A stretch of 64,000 nt of DNA from Candidatus Trichofilum aggregatum (GCA_016716885.1 JADJUV010000004.1:62001-126000); one strand, 5' to 3'; shown: positions 42,441 to 52,075, counted from the first letter of the stretch. The notes: generated from the letters alone by a model not told the origin. A program made the numbers and translations.

Positions 42441-43634
42441 TCAGCGATACCGGGCAAAAATTTGCCGGGCCACCGAGCGTTTGTGGACTTCATCCGGCCC
42501 ATCATAGATGCGGGCGGCCCGTTCGTGGCGATACCAATAAGCCAGCGGCAAATCATCCGTCATGCCCATCGCCCCGTGAATCTGGATAGCCCGATCCAAC
42601 ACCTTCTGCAACACTCCCGCCACAAAAAACTTAATCAACGAGATTTCCTCACGGGCGGCATACGATCCCGCCTCATCCATCTTGTAAGCCGCCTGGAGCA
42701 CCATCAGGCGGGCGGCGTTGATCTCCGCCCGGCTTTCCACCACCCAATTCTGCACCGTTTGCTCCAGGGCCAGCGGTTTACCAGGAGCAAGCTGGCGCAA
42801 CACGGCATACCGGCACATCAGGTCAAAAGAGCGTTCGCAGATGCCGATCCAGCGCATACAGTGATGAATACGCCCTGGCCCCAGCCGCTGCTGGGCAATC
42901 ACAAAACCATCCCCTTCCTGCCCCAATAAATTGCCTACCGGAACCCGGCATTCGTCATAACGCACTTCGGCGTGGCTGGCAAACCCTTGCCCTTTTTCCC
43001 CCATCACCGAGATATTCCGCACCAGTTGGAACCCCGGCGTATCCGTGGGCACGATAATCATGCTGGCGCGGCGATGTTTACTCTCATGGTGGGGGTCGGT
43101 CACGGCCATGACGATGGCAAAGGCCGATCCCTCGGCGGCTGAGGTGAACCATTTGAGTCCATCCACGATGTAGGAATCCCCTTCTTTGACGGCCGTGGTG
43201 CTCATCCAGGTGGGGTTAGAGCCGGGATTGGCTGGTTCGGTCATGGAGAAACAGCTACGGATATCACCGGCCAGTAGCGGCCGCAGAAACCGCTCCTTTT
43301 GCTCCTCCGTGCCATATTCGATGAGAACCTCCATGTTGCCCGCATCAGGGGCCTGGCAATTGAAAACATAATGGCCGATGGGGGTCTGCCCCAGAATTTC
43401 GCTGACATGACCATGTTCCACCAGGGAAAGCCCCATACCGCCGTGTTCCTCATGGATTTGCGGCAACCAGAAACCCAGACCCTTGGCCTTTTGGCGTAGG
43501 GCATCGAGTTGCGGTTGCAACACATCAAACTGGTGATCCAGAAACAGCTTTTCCAGCGGAATAATCTCCTCACGGACAAACTCCCGTAAGGTACCCAGAA
43601 ATTTTTGTGTGTCGGGTTTTAAAGTGAGGTTCAT
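42441..43634 (-). CDS. acyl-CoA dehydrogenase
   Basis: This 397-residue flavoenzyme oxidises acyl-CoA to trans-2-enoyl-CoA in beta-oxidation or amino-acid breakdown. Family marks are CFSMTEPANPGSNPTWMSTTA (FAD site) in outline, VDGLKWFTSAA, IIVPTDTPGFQLVRNISVMG, GDGFVIAQQRLGPGRIHHCMRWIG in outline, and the C-terminal QIHGAMGMTDDLPLAYWYRHERAARIYDGPDEVHK in outline. The chain-length class cannot be told. It is followed by the V4R gene 98 bp upstream on the same strand, separated by a mosaic repeat. Confidence 0.93.
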   Translation of the reverse strand: MNLTLKPDTQKFLGTLREFVREEIIPLEKLFLDHQFDVLQPQLDALRQKAKGLGFWLPQIHEEHGGMGLSLVEHGHVSEILGQTPIGHYVFNCQAPDAGNMEVLIEYGTEEQKERFLRPLLAGDIRSCFSMTEPANPGSNPTWMSTTAVKEGDSYIVDGLKWFTSAAEGSAFAIVMAVTDPHHESKHRRASMIIVPTDTPGFQLVRNISVMGEKGQGFASHAEVRYDECRVPVGNLLGQEGDGFVIAQQRLGPGRIHHCMRWIGICERSFDLMCRYAVLRQLAPGKPLALEQTVQNWVVESRAEINAARLMVLQAAYKMDEAGSYAAREEISLIKFFVAGVLQKVLDRAIQIHGAMGMTDDLPLAYWYRHERAARIYDGPDEVHKRSVARQIFARYR

Positions 43635-43654
43635 AAGTCTCCAATAAATAATGA

Positions 43655-43722
43655 ATCGGCAGAGACGCAGAGAACGCAGAGAAAAGAAAACTCTGTGTTA
43701 ATCTGTGAAATCTGTGGATAAA
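43655..43722. repeat. mosaic repeat between V4R and acyl-CoA dehydrogenase genes
   Basis: GGCAGAGACGCAGAGAACGC, AGAGAAAAGAAAACTCTGTG, TTAATCTGTGAAATCTGTGG. Confidence 0.75.
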
Positions 43723-43732
43723 CATCCCTCTC

Positions 43733-44371
43733 TCACTGCCGGTCGCGGATTTCAAAGCGGCAATAGGCGTCCCCTTTGGCTTTGCAATGGGTTTCGACTA
43801 CTTCAAATTCGCGGAAATCGCGGCCGGTGGCAAAGGCCAGGGCTTCCCCCAAAGAGCCCAGGTAAATGTGGCAGACCGCATCTTTGCTGGTGCGTTGGTG
43901 GCAGATGGGGCAGGTGTAATCAATAAAAACCAGCGCATCCCCCTCGCTTTCCACTTTGATGCGGGCGTAATTCAGCGTATCGGTCAATCCTTTGCGCATC
44001 GCCAGCAAGATGGCCCGCTTGCGTAAACTTTGTGGCAACGCTTTGAGGGCAATCCCGGCCAACCCCATCGTGGCCTGCTGTTCCTTAATCGCCCAACGGA
44101 ACGAAGCCCGTCCCACCCGTTGCAACATTCCTTTGCCCGCCCGCCCGGTAAACTCCTGCACCGCCTGGTTGAGCAAGGCATACTCCCGCACCAACACCCC
44201 CTGGCCCAAATCATTCGGCGGGGGATGGCCGATGTATCGTTGCAGGCCGCTGGATTGCAAAACGGCGTTTAGGCCATTCGCACCCAGGACTTCTTCAATG
44301 CCATTGAGGGCCTGGAGTAACAAAGCATTGACGTAAGGGGTATCAGGGGGAAGGTCTGTTCGTTCGCTCAT
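43733..44371 (-). CDS. V4R (4-vinyl reductase) domain protein
   Basis: The 212-residue protein has a helical N-terminal half and a C-terminal V4R domain: ALVFIDYTCPICHQR, DAVCHIYLGSLGEALAFATGRDFREFEVVETHCKAKGDAYCRFEI in outline. The Cys set (CPIC, CHIY, HCKAKGDAYC) could bind zinc. V4R domains bind small hydrophobic molecules, as in BchJ and phenol-responsive XylR-type regulators; here there is no output domain. The substrate or ligand is unknown. The position beside an acyl-CoA dehydrogenase may be incidental. Confidence 0.8.
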   Translation of the reverse strand: MSERTDLPPDTPYVNALLLQALNGIEEVLGANGLNAVLQSSGLQRYIGHPPPNDLGQGVLVREYALLNQAVQEFTGRAGKGMLQRVGRASFRWAIKEQQATMGLAGIALKALPQSLRKRAILLAMRKGLTDTLNYARIKVESEGDALVFIDYTCPICHQRTSKDAVCHIYLGSLGEALAFATGRDFREFEVVETHCKAKGDAYCRFEIRDRQ

Positions 44372-44575
44372 GGTTGATTCCTGGGGGCGTTTTGGGGGAA
44401 ACGCCCAGAAAAGTGGCTTTACTGGGTTTGCGGAGTGGAGACTTTAGTCGGAAAGCCTCGACTCTTGATTCACAAACTGCTGACCACTGGACGCGATTAC
44501 ATGGGGGATTGTAAAGCAGGCCAGGAGTGGCGACAAGGTTTGGTGAGGGGCAAAGGGTGGTGATAAACTTGGCTC

Positions 44576-46240
44576 ATGATGCTTCCCATTACCAGCCCCC
44601 AAAACGCCCACATCAAACATCTGATTAAGTTAAATAACCGAAGTTACCGGGATGAGCATCGGCAAACGGTGGTGGAGGGGGTGCGTGAGGTGGCCTTGGC
44701 CCTGAAACAAGGTGTTGTGCCGGTTGAGGCCTATGTATGCCCGGAGTTGATGCCCGCGGCCGCGTCCCCTCTCCTCACCCATCTGCAACAACTGGCCCAC
44801 GAGCGGGCCACCCAGTTGTTTAGCCTCACCCGTGATCTGTTTGCCAAAGTGGCCTACCGGGAAAACAGTGGTGGCCTTATTTTGGTGGTGCCCTTCTGGC
44901 AGAAGCCATTGTCGGCTTTGCCCGCACCCACTCTGGTGGCCGTGCTGGACGGGGTAGAAAAGCCGGGTAATCTGGGCGGGGTGCTACGCACAGCCGATGC
45001 CGCCGGGGTGGATGCGGTTTTGGTGGGTGGGGCGGGCACGGATATTTATAACCCTAATGCGATTCGGGCCAGTTTGGGGGCGATTTTTACCGTGACGGTG
45101 GCCGCGGCCGCGCCATCTACCCTGCTCACCTGGCTCAAACAGCAAAAGCTGGCCCTCATCGCTACCACCCCGGCCGCTACCCAGGTGTACACCGCCGTTG
45201 ACCTGACCGGCCCGGTGGCGATTATCATGGGCAGTGAGGCGGAAGGGTTGGGCGAGGAATGGCTCGCGGCCGCGGATCAACTGGTACAAATTCCCATGAG
45301 CGGTGCCGTAGACAGCCTGAATGTATCGGTTGCCACGGCTCTTTTACTCTATGAAGCCGTGCGGCAGAGAGGGGGAGAAGGTGTAGTGGCGTTTCCGGGG
45401 GGGGGGGTTGGGGGCAACACACCACCCACCCACACAAATCATTCCAGAAACCAATACCTCAACCTCATGCACCATGTGCGCGACCATGGCGTCCGTAAAG
45501 AAGACCGCACCGGCACAGGAACCCTGAGCGTGTTTGGCTATCAGATGCGCTTTGACCTGGCCGAAGGTTTCCCTATAGTCACGACCAAAAAGCTCCATTT
45601 GCGCTCCATCATCCACGAACTGCTCTGGTTTCTCCAGGGGGATACCAATGTGCGTTACCTACAAGAAAATGGGGTGACCATTTGGGATGAATGGGCCGAT
45701 GAGCAGGGGGAATTGGGGCCAATTTATGGCTACCAATGGCGCTCCTGGCCCACACCGGATGGTCAACTGGTGGATCAGATGGCCGAGTTAGTTCACCAAT
45801 TACGCCATAACCCGGATAGCCGCCGCCATATCATCAGCGCCTGGAATGTGGCTGATATTCCGCGCATGGCGTTGCCCCCCTGTCACTGCCTGTTCCAGTT
45901 TTACGTGGCCGAAGGCAAATTATCCTGCCAGCTTTATCAACGTAGCGCCGATATTTTCCTGGGCGTGCCGTTTAACATCGCTTCTTATGCGTTACTCACC
46001 TTGATGGTGGCTCAGGTAACAGGGTACGAACCGGGCGAGTTTGTGCACACCTTAGGTGATGCTCATCTGTATAGCAATCATCTGGAGCAGGTAGAGACGC
46101 AACTGGCCCGCCAACCGTTCCCGTTGCCCACCATGCGCCTCAATCCAGAGGTAAAAGACCTGTTTGCCTTCCGTTATGAAGATTTTGAACTGGTCGGGTA
46201 TCAGTCGCACCCGCGTATCGTGGCCCCCATTGCCGTTTAA
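44576..46240 (+). CDS. thyA: TrmH/SpoU-family rRNA methyltransferase fused in frame to thymidylate synthase
   Basis: Residues 1-265 are a SPOUT RNA 2'-O-ribose methyltransferase: ITSPQNAHIKHLIKLNNRSYR start, VLDGVEKPGNLGGVLRTADAAGVDAVLV in outline, IIMGSEAEGLGEEW and SGAVDSLNVSVATALLLYE (the knot). Residues from about 290 are complete thymidylate synthase: RTGTGTLSVFGYQMRFDL, MALPPCHCLFQFYV with the catalytic Cys, YQRSADIFLGVPFNIASYALL in outline, LGDAHLYSNHLEQ. ThyA makes dTMP from dUMP. The 30-residue junction is coded by G/C homopolymers (45371-45440) and the usual ThyA ATG is absent, so loss of bases that removed a stop and start is more likely than a true fusion. Confidence 0.85.
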   Translation: MMLPITSPQNAHIKHLIKLNNRSYRDEHRQTVVEGVREVALALKQGVVPVEAYVCPELMPAAASPLLTHLQQLAHERATQLFSLTRDLFAKVAYRENSGGLILVVPFWQKPLSALPAPTLVAVLDGVEKPGNLGGVLRTADAAGVDAVLVGGAGTDIYNPNAIRASLGAIFTVTVAAAAPSTLLTWLKQQKLALIATTPAATQVYTAVDLTGPVAIIMGSEAEGLGEEWLAAADQLVQIPMSGAVDSLNVSVATALLLYEAVRQRGGEGVVAFPGGGVGGNTPPTHTNHSRNQYLNLMHHVRDHGVRKEDRTGTGTLSVFGYQMRFDLAEGFPIVTTKKLHLRSIIHELLWFLQGDTNVRYLQENGVTIWDEWADEQGELGPIYGYQWRSWPTPDGQLVDQMAELVHQLRHNPDSRRHIISAWNVADIPRMALPPCHCLFQFYVAEGKLSCQLYQRSADIFLGVPFNIASYALLTLMVAQVTGYEPGEFVHTLGDAHLYSNHLEQVETQLARQPFPLPTMRLNPEVKDLFAFRYEDFELVGYQSHPRIVAPIAV

Positions 46241-46281
46241 GCAGGATCACCGGAGAGGATACGGCTACTGAAAGCAGTAAA

Positions 46282-46343
46282 GTGCCTGGCACAGGGCAGC
46301 AGCATCTCCACTGTCCAAGGCCTCACAGCCCCGTGCCAGGCAC
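46282..46343. repeat. GTGCCTGGCA paired hairpin repeat, copy 4
   Basis: Arms GTGCCTGGCACAGGGC and GCCCCGTGCCAGGCAC around a 30-base loop, after thyA. Confidence 0.8.
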
Positions 46344-46416
46344 TGGATAACCTACGACGGACTTTCACAAAGCTGAAGTAGTTTAAGCTAGATTTCGCCC
46401 GCGGCCGCGTTCCCGC

Positions 46417-46422
46417 TATAAT
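46417..46422 (+). promoter_or_regulatory. TATAAT -10 box of the response regulator gene
   Basis: Perfect TATAAT 44 bp before the ATG. A weak TTTCGC -35 candidate lies 18 bp upstream. GCGGCCGC (46401-46408) lies in the spacer. Confidence 0.5.
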
Positions 46423-46465
46423 TCTCTAAAATCCCACCCATTCAGCACGGAGAAGTTGCGAAGTT

Positions 46466-46888
46466 ATGGCTGACCTGAATGACTTGCCCACCATTGTTTA
46501 CGTCGAGGACGAAAGCGCCATTATCAACCTGTTGCGCGAATCATTGACCATGCTCAGAATGCCGGTCAACCTGATTGGGGTCAACAACGTCAACGCCGGT
46601 TTGAAGATTATTCGCGACAATCGTCCCAATCTCATCATCCTGGACCTTATGCTGCCTGGTCGGAGTGGTTGGGATCTGGTGAAAGAGCTACGGGCCGACG
46701 CGGAACTGGCCGATTTGCCGGTCATCATCCTGTCCGTCAAGCGCCCCGAAGACGAAACGGCTGAAGGTGCGCCCGTCGATCAGGTCGAAGCCTTTATGAC
46801 CAAACCGTTTTCCGTTATTGAACTAGGCAATAAGATACGAAAATATCTGCCCGTTGCCTCATCTGAAAACATGAAACTAAAAGCGTAA
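46466..46888 (+). CDS. single-domain response regulator
   Basis: The 140-residue protein is a bare receiver domain. The acidic pair Glu14-Asp15 (YVEDE), phosphoacceptor Asp60 (IILDLMLPGRSGWD) and Lys113 (FMTKPFS) are all present, with Ser90 in the LSVKR switch position. There is no output domain, so it likely works as a phosphorelay intermediate or by binding a partner. No histidine kinase is in the window. Confidence 0.9.
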   Translation: MADLNDLPTIVYVEDESAIINLLRESLTMLRMPVNLIGVNNVNAGLKIIRDNRPNLIILDLMLPGRSGWDLVKELRADAELADLPVIILSVKRPEDETAEGAPVDQVEAFMTKPFSVIELGNKIRKYLPVASSENMKLKA

Positions 46889-47126
46889 CTGTTCAGTCAA
46901 GAAGTCTGGTTTTCTCAGGTGGATGAGAATAACCAGACATCACTGCTCTCAACTGCGGCCGCACATTTGCCCCCACACCGCGATACCCTGATAGAGGGTG
47001 TTGAGCCAACACGACCAACTCCGATTCCCGCCCCTTGTCTGAGCATTTACCTGTGTTTTAAGTCATCCGCCCACAATAAGCGAACGGTTTACACCCTGCT
47101 GATTGTGGCCGACCCCCCAACCATTT

Positions 47127-48377
47127 ATGCGCCTTCGCTTGCGCCTTCTATTTATTTTCTTACTGCTTATTTTGTTCGTCACGGCCATCCTTTTGACAAC
47201 TGTACCGGGGTTCGGGGCAAAAGGGGCTGATTTCTTGCGGCCGCTTATTGGCAACGAAGGTGTAGCGGCGCTGGAAACGGTCTACTTCACAGCCCAGGAT
47301 GCGTTCAGAAAGTGGCAATATGAGGTAGGGCTGGCCGAACCGGAAACCCCGTGGGAAGTGGCGCCCGTTCTGTTACCGACTGTTTCGCCCGTACCGCCCA
47401 CACCCACCCGGACAACAACGCCGCCCGCCGAGAACGCGGCCGCGAACTTCACCCCTTCGCCCTCACCCATCCCCTCTACACCTGTTCCAACACCCGCGCC
47501 AACGGCCACGCCACCCGGCTGGCAACCTGCCCCCGTAACTGCCATGGGTTCCCTGGTGGGCGAAGGGACATGGACGCCCTACCTGCATGATGAGGCCGGG
47601 CAAGTCGTCGCTTATCGCACCTTCCTGCAACCTGACCCCGAACGTGGTTTTGCCATTGCCGCCGTGGTAGCTTTTGATTTGCGCCAGACGCGCCTGAACT
47701 TTGTTCTGGGTACGGAAGAGCCAGGGCAGGACGATGGCCCACGGGGTTATGGGGTGATCGCGGCCGCGGACAAACAAGCCAACCATCTGTTAGCCACCTT
47801 CAACGGCGGTTTCCAGACCACCCACGGCAATTTTGGGGCCATGGCCGATGGCATTTTGGCCGTGCCCGCCCGTGATGGCTTCGGCACTGTCGCCATGTAT
47901 GCGGATGGCACGGTAGCCATCGGGGCCTGGAACGAGGATATTGTGCCGACCGCGGATTTGTTGGCCTGGCGGCAAAATGGGCGACTGGTTATCCACGACG
48001 GAGAGGTCAATGAACGGGTATTTAATGATTCTATTGCCGACTGGGGTGGGAGTATCAACGGGGAAATCGTTACCTGGCGTTCCGGGTTGGCGATTAGCCT
48101 TGATCAACAATGGCTTTATTACATCGCTGGCCCTAGTCTGAGTATGCCTGTCCTGGCGGAGACCATGCTCCAGATCGGGGCCGCTAACGGCTTGTTGTTG
48201 GACATCAATGCCTCTTGGGTGCATTTTACTGCCATTCACCCGGCTGAGGATGGCACTCTGGTGCCTGAGCCACTGTTTCCCGAAGGCATGGAGACGCTGG
48301 TGGATCGCTATTTGCGGCCGCATCAGCGCGATTTTTTCTACATAACCCTGGCTCAACCATCATATTCTCCAGAGTAA
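47127..48377 (+). CDS. exported phosphodiester glycosidase family protein
   Basis: From ATG 47127 (416 residues) the protein has a signal-anchor (LRLRLLFIFLLLILFVTAILL), a TPTRTTTPP/TPSPSPIPSTPVPTPAPTAT linker (about 95-135) and a C-terminal domain. That domain reads LATFNGGFQTTHGNFGAMADG, VRQNGRLVIHDGE-like, GEIVTWRSGLAIS, YIAGPSLSMPVLAETMLQIGAANGLLLDINASWVHF in outline. This matches the NAGPA/phosphodiester glycosidase fold, whose members cleave sugar phosphodiesters; the substrate is unknown. An upstream TTG start (47103) is less likely. The TPT linkers resemble those of the surface proteins at 18 and 27 kb. Confidence 0.8.
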   Translation: MRLRLRLLFIFLLLILFVTAILLTTVPGFGAKGADFLRPLIGNEGVAALETVYFTAQDAFRKWQYEVGLAEPETPWEVAPVLLPTVSPVPPTPTRTTTPPAENAAANFTPSPSPIPSTPVPTPAPTATPPGWQPAPVTAMGSLVGEGTWTPYLHDEAGQVVAYRTFLQPDPERGFAIAAVVAFDLRQTRLNFVLGTEEPGQDDGPRGYGVIAAADKQANHLLATFNGGFQTTHGNFGAMADGILAVPARDGFGTVAMYADGTVAIGAWNEDIVPTADLLAWRQNGRLVIHDGEVNERVFNDSIADWGGSINGEIVTWRSGLAISLDQQWLYYIAGPSLSMPVLAETMLQIGAANGLLLDINASWVHFTAIHPAEDGTLVPEPLFPEGMETLVDRYLRPHQRDFFYITLAQPSYSPE

Positions 48378-48531
48378 GTTTACCCCTGCCTTTTGACACC
48401 CTTGACCAGAATGCTACAATCTTCTGAGTGAACAGAAGCACATAAATGGTTGGTACAATCTGGTTTTACCTGTTTTACCAGAGGTAATAATCAAATTTCC
48501 CATACAAGAATACGCACTATCGAGGTTTGGT

Positions 48532-48978
48532 ATGAGTCTCAAAGAGCAGTTACAAAATGACATGAAAACGGCCATGCGGGAAGGGCAAACGGTGAAACGG
48601 GATGCCTTACGCATGTTATTGGCGGCCATTAAGCAGACGGAAGTGGACAGCGGCAAGCCCCTGGATGATGCTGGCGTAACGGATTTGTTGATGAAGCAGG
48701 TGAAATTACGCCGGGAAAGCATTGCCGATTTTGAAAAAGGGGGTCGCCCTGAACAGGTGGAAAAAGAAAAGGTGGATATTGCCATTATTGAGCAATATTT
48801 GCCGCAGATGATGTCACGAGACGAGGTGCAGGCTATCGTCGCGGCCGCGATCAGTCACCTCAATATCACCAGTAGCAAAGAAATGGGCCGCCTCATGGGC
48901 CACCTCATGCCCCAGGTCAAAGGCAAAGCAGATGGTCGTATGGTCAATGAGGTCGTTAAAGAGCTATTGGGCAGTTAG
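48532..48978 (+). CDS. yqeY: GatB/YqeY domain protein
   Basis: The 148-residue YqeY protein begins MSLKEQLQNDMKTAMREGQTVKRDALRMLLAAIKQ in outline and shows LMKQVKLRRESIADFEKGGRPEQVEKEKVDIAIIEQYLPQMM in outline, with KADGRMVNEVVKELL at the end. It resembles the tRNA-binding tail of GatB and may affect aminoacyl-tRNA amidation; its role is not established. It leads a cluster with pgpH-like, ybeY and dgkA, a frequent order. Confidence 0.92.
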   Translation: MSLKEQLQNDMKTAMREGQTVKRDALRMLLAAIKQTEVDSGKPLDDAGVTDLLMKQVKLRRESIADFEKGGRPEQVEKEKVDIAIIEQYLPQMMSRDEVQAIVAAAISHLNITSSKEMGRLMGHLMPQVKGKADGRMVNEVVKELLGS

Positions 48979-49032
48979 AAAGAAATGCGGGTGTATGATA
49001 GAGGTTCGGATAATCACTTGGGGTTTTTGTGC

Positions 49033-49082
49033 GTAGTGACCGCTTTAGCGGGCTAGCACCAGCCCGCTAAAGCGGTCACTAC
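49033..49082. repeat. GTAGTGACCGCTTTAGCGGG hairpin, copy 1
   Basis: Perfect 22-bp arms (GTAGTGACCGCTTTAGCGGGCT and complement) with a short AGCACC loop. Copy 2 is at 60570-60617. Confidence 0.85.
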
Positions 49083-49136
49083 AAACAGAATCTCCTTCAC
49101 CCATACAGTAACACCTAATACACCCACACCCTATTT

Positions 49137-51335
49137 ATGGTCACAGACGGCGAACCGAAAATTACCTGGCAAGAGCGGTTTTGGGACTTCATCGAAGGGT
49201 CTATCCTTTGGCTGTTCATCATTGTCTTGACTGTTAGCATTACGGGTATATTGACGGTTAACACCTCCCTGGCTCCTCAGCTAAACGTGAAAGAAGGCCA
49301 GCCCTCGCCAGTGCAAATTGTGGCTCCGCGTTCCGTCGTTTTTGAGAGCGAAGAATTAACCCGCAAAGCCCGAGAGCTTGCGGCCGCGACCATTGAAGAT
49401 GTCTACGATCCCCCCTCGTTGACCATTGGCCGAAGCCAAAACGACTTAGCCCGCAATGTTTTTGCTTTTATTGACACCGTGCGGGCCGATAACCTCGCCA
49501 GTCCTGCCACCAAAATCAACTATCTCAGGGCCATCAGCGATATCCGCATTGAAAGTGAAGTAGCGGAAGACCTGGTGACCATGAATAATGAAGCGTACGA
49601 TACCGCCAAAGCGGATGTACTGCGCATTATTCAGGTGATGATGCGCGATCAGGTTCGTGATATAGACCTGACCGAAACTCGGCGGCAGGCCCGTTTGCAG
49701 ACGAGTTTTGAGTTGTCACCCCAGCAAGAGCGAGTCGTTACCAGCCTGGCCCCCCAGTTTATCGTGGCTAATAGCTTCTTCAATGAAGAACAAACCCAAA
49801 CTGAGCGTCAAGCGGCCGTGGACCTTATCCCCCCACAGCCCCAAGAAATTCGCCAGGGCGAGATGATTGTTCGTGTGGGTGAGCTACTCAACAATGAACA
49901 CATCGAAATCCTGTCCGAGTTAGATTTGCTACAACAAGAGCGTCGTTGGCAGGATGTGGTCAGCATTTTCACTGCCTCGTTGCTGGCGGTGATGTTTATT
50001 ACCCTCTACTGGCAACAGTTTCACCCCCGCCTGCGGGAAATTGTGCGTTACTGGTTCTTGTTTGGTCTACTCATTTTGTTATTTATGCTGGCGGCCCGCC
50101 TGATGATACCCGGACGTACCGCTACTGCTTTTATCTACCCCGCGGCCGCGCTTTCTCTGCTCCTGGCTATCATTTTTGATAGGCGGCTGGCCCTCATAGT
50201 CACCATCGTTCTGGCTACCATTGTGGGTATTATTGCCAATAACTCCTTGGAAATGGCTGTTTATACAGCGACCGGGGGCCTGTTGGCCGTTCTCACCTTG
50301 CGGGACACCATCCGGATCAATGCCGTTTTCCGTGCCGGTCTCATGGCTGCTCTGGGCAACATGTCGGTCATCCTCATCTTCCGATTGCCGCAAAACATTG
50401 AAGGCGTCGAACTGGCCGAACTTCTGGCCTTAGGTTTGTTAAGTGGCTTGATCGCGGCCAGTTTGACCATCGGCGGCTTTTATCTGGCGGGCAGTCTGTT
50501 TGGGGTCATCACCACCGTACAATTACAGGATTTGTCCCGCCTGGATCATCCGTTGCTCAAGGAGCTGTTGCGCCGGGCACCGGGCACGTACCACCACAGC
50601 ATTATGGTAGCGAACCTGGCGGAACAAGCCGCCGAGCGGATTAAGGCCAACAGCACTTTGGTGCGGGTGGGCGCGTTTTACCATGACGTGGGCAAAATGA
50701 ACCGCCCGCCGTTTTTTACGGAAAACCAGGATGGGCCTAATCCCCATGATTCGCTTGATCCCTACAGCAGTGCCCGCATCATCATCAGCCATGTTACCGA
50801 TGGGCTAACTTTAGCCAAACAGAGCCGACTGCCAGACCGAATTCGTGATTTCATTGCTGAACATCATGGCACACGGGTGGTGGCTATGTTTTACAAGAAA
50901 GCCCAGGCTCTGACCTCGGAAGAGGGGGGTGAACCCGTGGATAAGAAGCGGTTTCAGTACCCTGGCCCGCGGCCGCGTTCCCGTGAAACTGCCATTGTGG
51001 CGATGGCCGATGCGGTTGAGGCGGCTTCCAGTGCCATTCGTCCGGATACCGAGGCCGCCATTGAAAAATTGGTCAACTCCATCGTTGAGGATCATTTGAA
51101 AGAGAGCCAATTGGACAATTGCGGTCTGACATTGGGGGATCTGAAGCAGATTCGTGAATCGTTTAGTGAAACGTTGAAAGGACGTTTCCATGTGCGGGTT
51201 AAGTATCCGGGTAACGAGGAGTTGATGAATTCTGAACCACCCCCGGCCCTGCTGGTGAATGAACCGGGTGAGAATGGTACGCCGAACCGCGCGGCCGCGT
51301 CATCTGCCACCCCTCGGCCCGTGATAAACTCCTAG
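49137..51335 (+). CDS. 7TM-HD family phosphohydrolase (PgpH/YqfF-like)
   Basis: The 732-residue protein has one N-terminal membrane helix (LWLFIIVLTVSITGIL), an extracytoplasmic domain (about 45-275), a seven-helix block (about 280-475) and a cytosolic HD domain. The HD domain reads GTYHHSIMVANLAEQAAERI, GAFYHDVGKMNRPPFFTEN with the metal His-Asp, IISHVTDG, FIAEHHGTRVV and AIVAMADAVEAASSAIR. In Listeria and Bacillus this family degrades cyclic di-AMP (family knowledge); here the same activity is inferred. Located between yqeY and ybeY, as in many Gram-positive and Chloroflexota genomes. Confidence 0.9.
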   Translation: MVTDGEPKITWQERFWDFIEGSILWLFIIVLTVSITGILTVNTSLAPQLNVKEGQPSPVQIVAPRSVVFESEELTRKARELAAATIEDVYDPPSLTIGRSQNDLARNVFAFIDTVRADNLASPATKINYLRAISDIRIESEVAEDLVTMNNEAYDTAKADVLRIIQVMMRDQVRDIDLTETRRQARLQTSFELSPQQERVVTSLAPQFIVANSFFNEEQTQTERQAAVDLIPPQPQEIRQGEMIVRVGELLNNEHIEILSELDLLQQERRWQDVVSIFTASLLAVMFITLYWQQFHPRLREIVRYWFLFGLLILLFMLAARLMIPGRTATAFIYPAAALSLLLAIIFDRRLALIVTIVLATIVGIIANNSLEMAVYTATGGLLAVLTLRDTIRINAVFRAGLMAALGNMSVILIFRLPQNIEGVELAELLALGLLSGLIAASLTIGGFYLAGSLFGVITTVQLQDLSRLDHPLLKELLRRAPGTYHHSIMVANLAEQAAERIKANSTLVRVGAFYHDVGKMNRPPFFTENQDGPNPHDSLDPYSSARIIISHVTDGLTLAKQSRLPDRIRDFIAEHHGTRVVAMFYKKAQALTSEEGGEPVDKKRFQYPGPRPRSRETAIVAMADAVEAASSAIRPDTEAAIEKLVNSIVEDHLKESQLDNCGLTLGDLKQIRESFSETLKGRFHVRVKYPGNEELMNSEPPPALLVNEPGENGTPNRAAASSATPRPVINS

Positions 51336-51481
51336 CCCAGTTTAAATGGCTCCCGAGCACGACTCTGTCGAGGACGCCACCCACGCAGAGCGGGAATAGT
51401 TCTGATACCTGAATATTCGTGGCAGCTTTTCTTGCCCTCTGCCGAAGAAGTGGGGTCGTGACTAACGAACAAGAGTAACCT

Positions 51482-51946
51482 ATGTTTCAATTGACACTCC
51501 AGGTGGAGTACCCTGTTATGGTGGAATATGAAGAGGCGATACGGTTTGCGGCCGCGGCCGCGCTCAGCCAGCAATGCGTTTCACCGCCCGCCGCCTTAAC
51601 CATTTTGCTCACCGATGATGATACCTTGCATCAGTTGAACCGGGATTACCGGGACGTAGATAGCCCCACCGATGTCCTTAGCTTTCCCATGGATGGGGAT
51701 CATCCGGGGGCGTTGGTGCCCTATCTGGGTGATATTGCCATTTCCGTACCTTATGCGGATCGCCAGGCGCAGACTGAGGGGCATTCCTTGCTGGCTGAGT
51801 TGCAGCTTCTCACCGTGCATGGTGTCTTACACCTGCTGGGTTATGATCACATGGAGCCAGAAGATAAGGCCGAAATGTGGCTGGTACAGGCCGAAATCTT
51901 GCATAGCCTGGGTGCGGCTGTTACCCAGCCCCCAGAAAATGATTAA
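51482..51946 (+). CDS. ybeY: endoribonuclease YbeY
   Basis: YbeY is a zinc endoribonuclease needed for 16S rRNA maturation and ribosome quality control. The 154-residue protein has the signature HGVLHLLGYDHMEPEDKAEMW with the three His ligands. DVDSPTDVLSFPM and LGDIAIS are the other family stretches. An AACAAGAG-type ribosome site precedes ATG 51482. Two overlapping GCGGCCGC copies (51548 and 51554) code for the AAAAAL run, the most compact doublet in the window. A hairpin repeat follows the stop. Confidence 0.93.
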   Translation: MFQLTLQVEYPVMVEYEEAIRFAAAAALSQQCVSPPAALTILLTDDDTLHQLNRDYRDVDSPTDVLSFPMDGDHPGALVPYLGDIAISVPYADRQAQTEGHSLLAELQLLTVHGVLHLLGYDHMEPEDKAEMWLVQAEILHSLGAAVTQPPEND

Positions 51947-51952
51947 CGCAAC

Positions 51953-52050
51953 GGTGGCGAAAATAAACACAACCTCTGAAAATCTCTTAGTCTCTTAGTC
52001 ACTTGGTCTCCAGAGGTCAGAACAAAAAACGCCAATGCCCAGTGATTAAA
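51953..52050. repeat. CTCTGGA/TCCAGAG hairpin element, copy C
   Basis: GGTGGCGAAAATAAACACAA, CCTCTGAAAATCTCTTAGTC, GGTCTCCAGAGGTCAGAACA, AAAACGCCAATGCCCAGTGA. It carries one more TCTCTTAG-type unit than copy B. Confidence 0.75.
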
Positions 52051-52075
52051 TTCCCCTACGATACGAGTCGCCATC

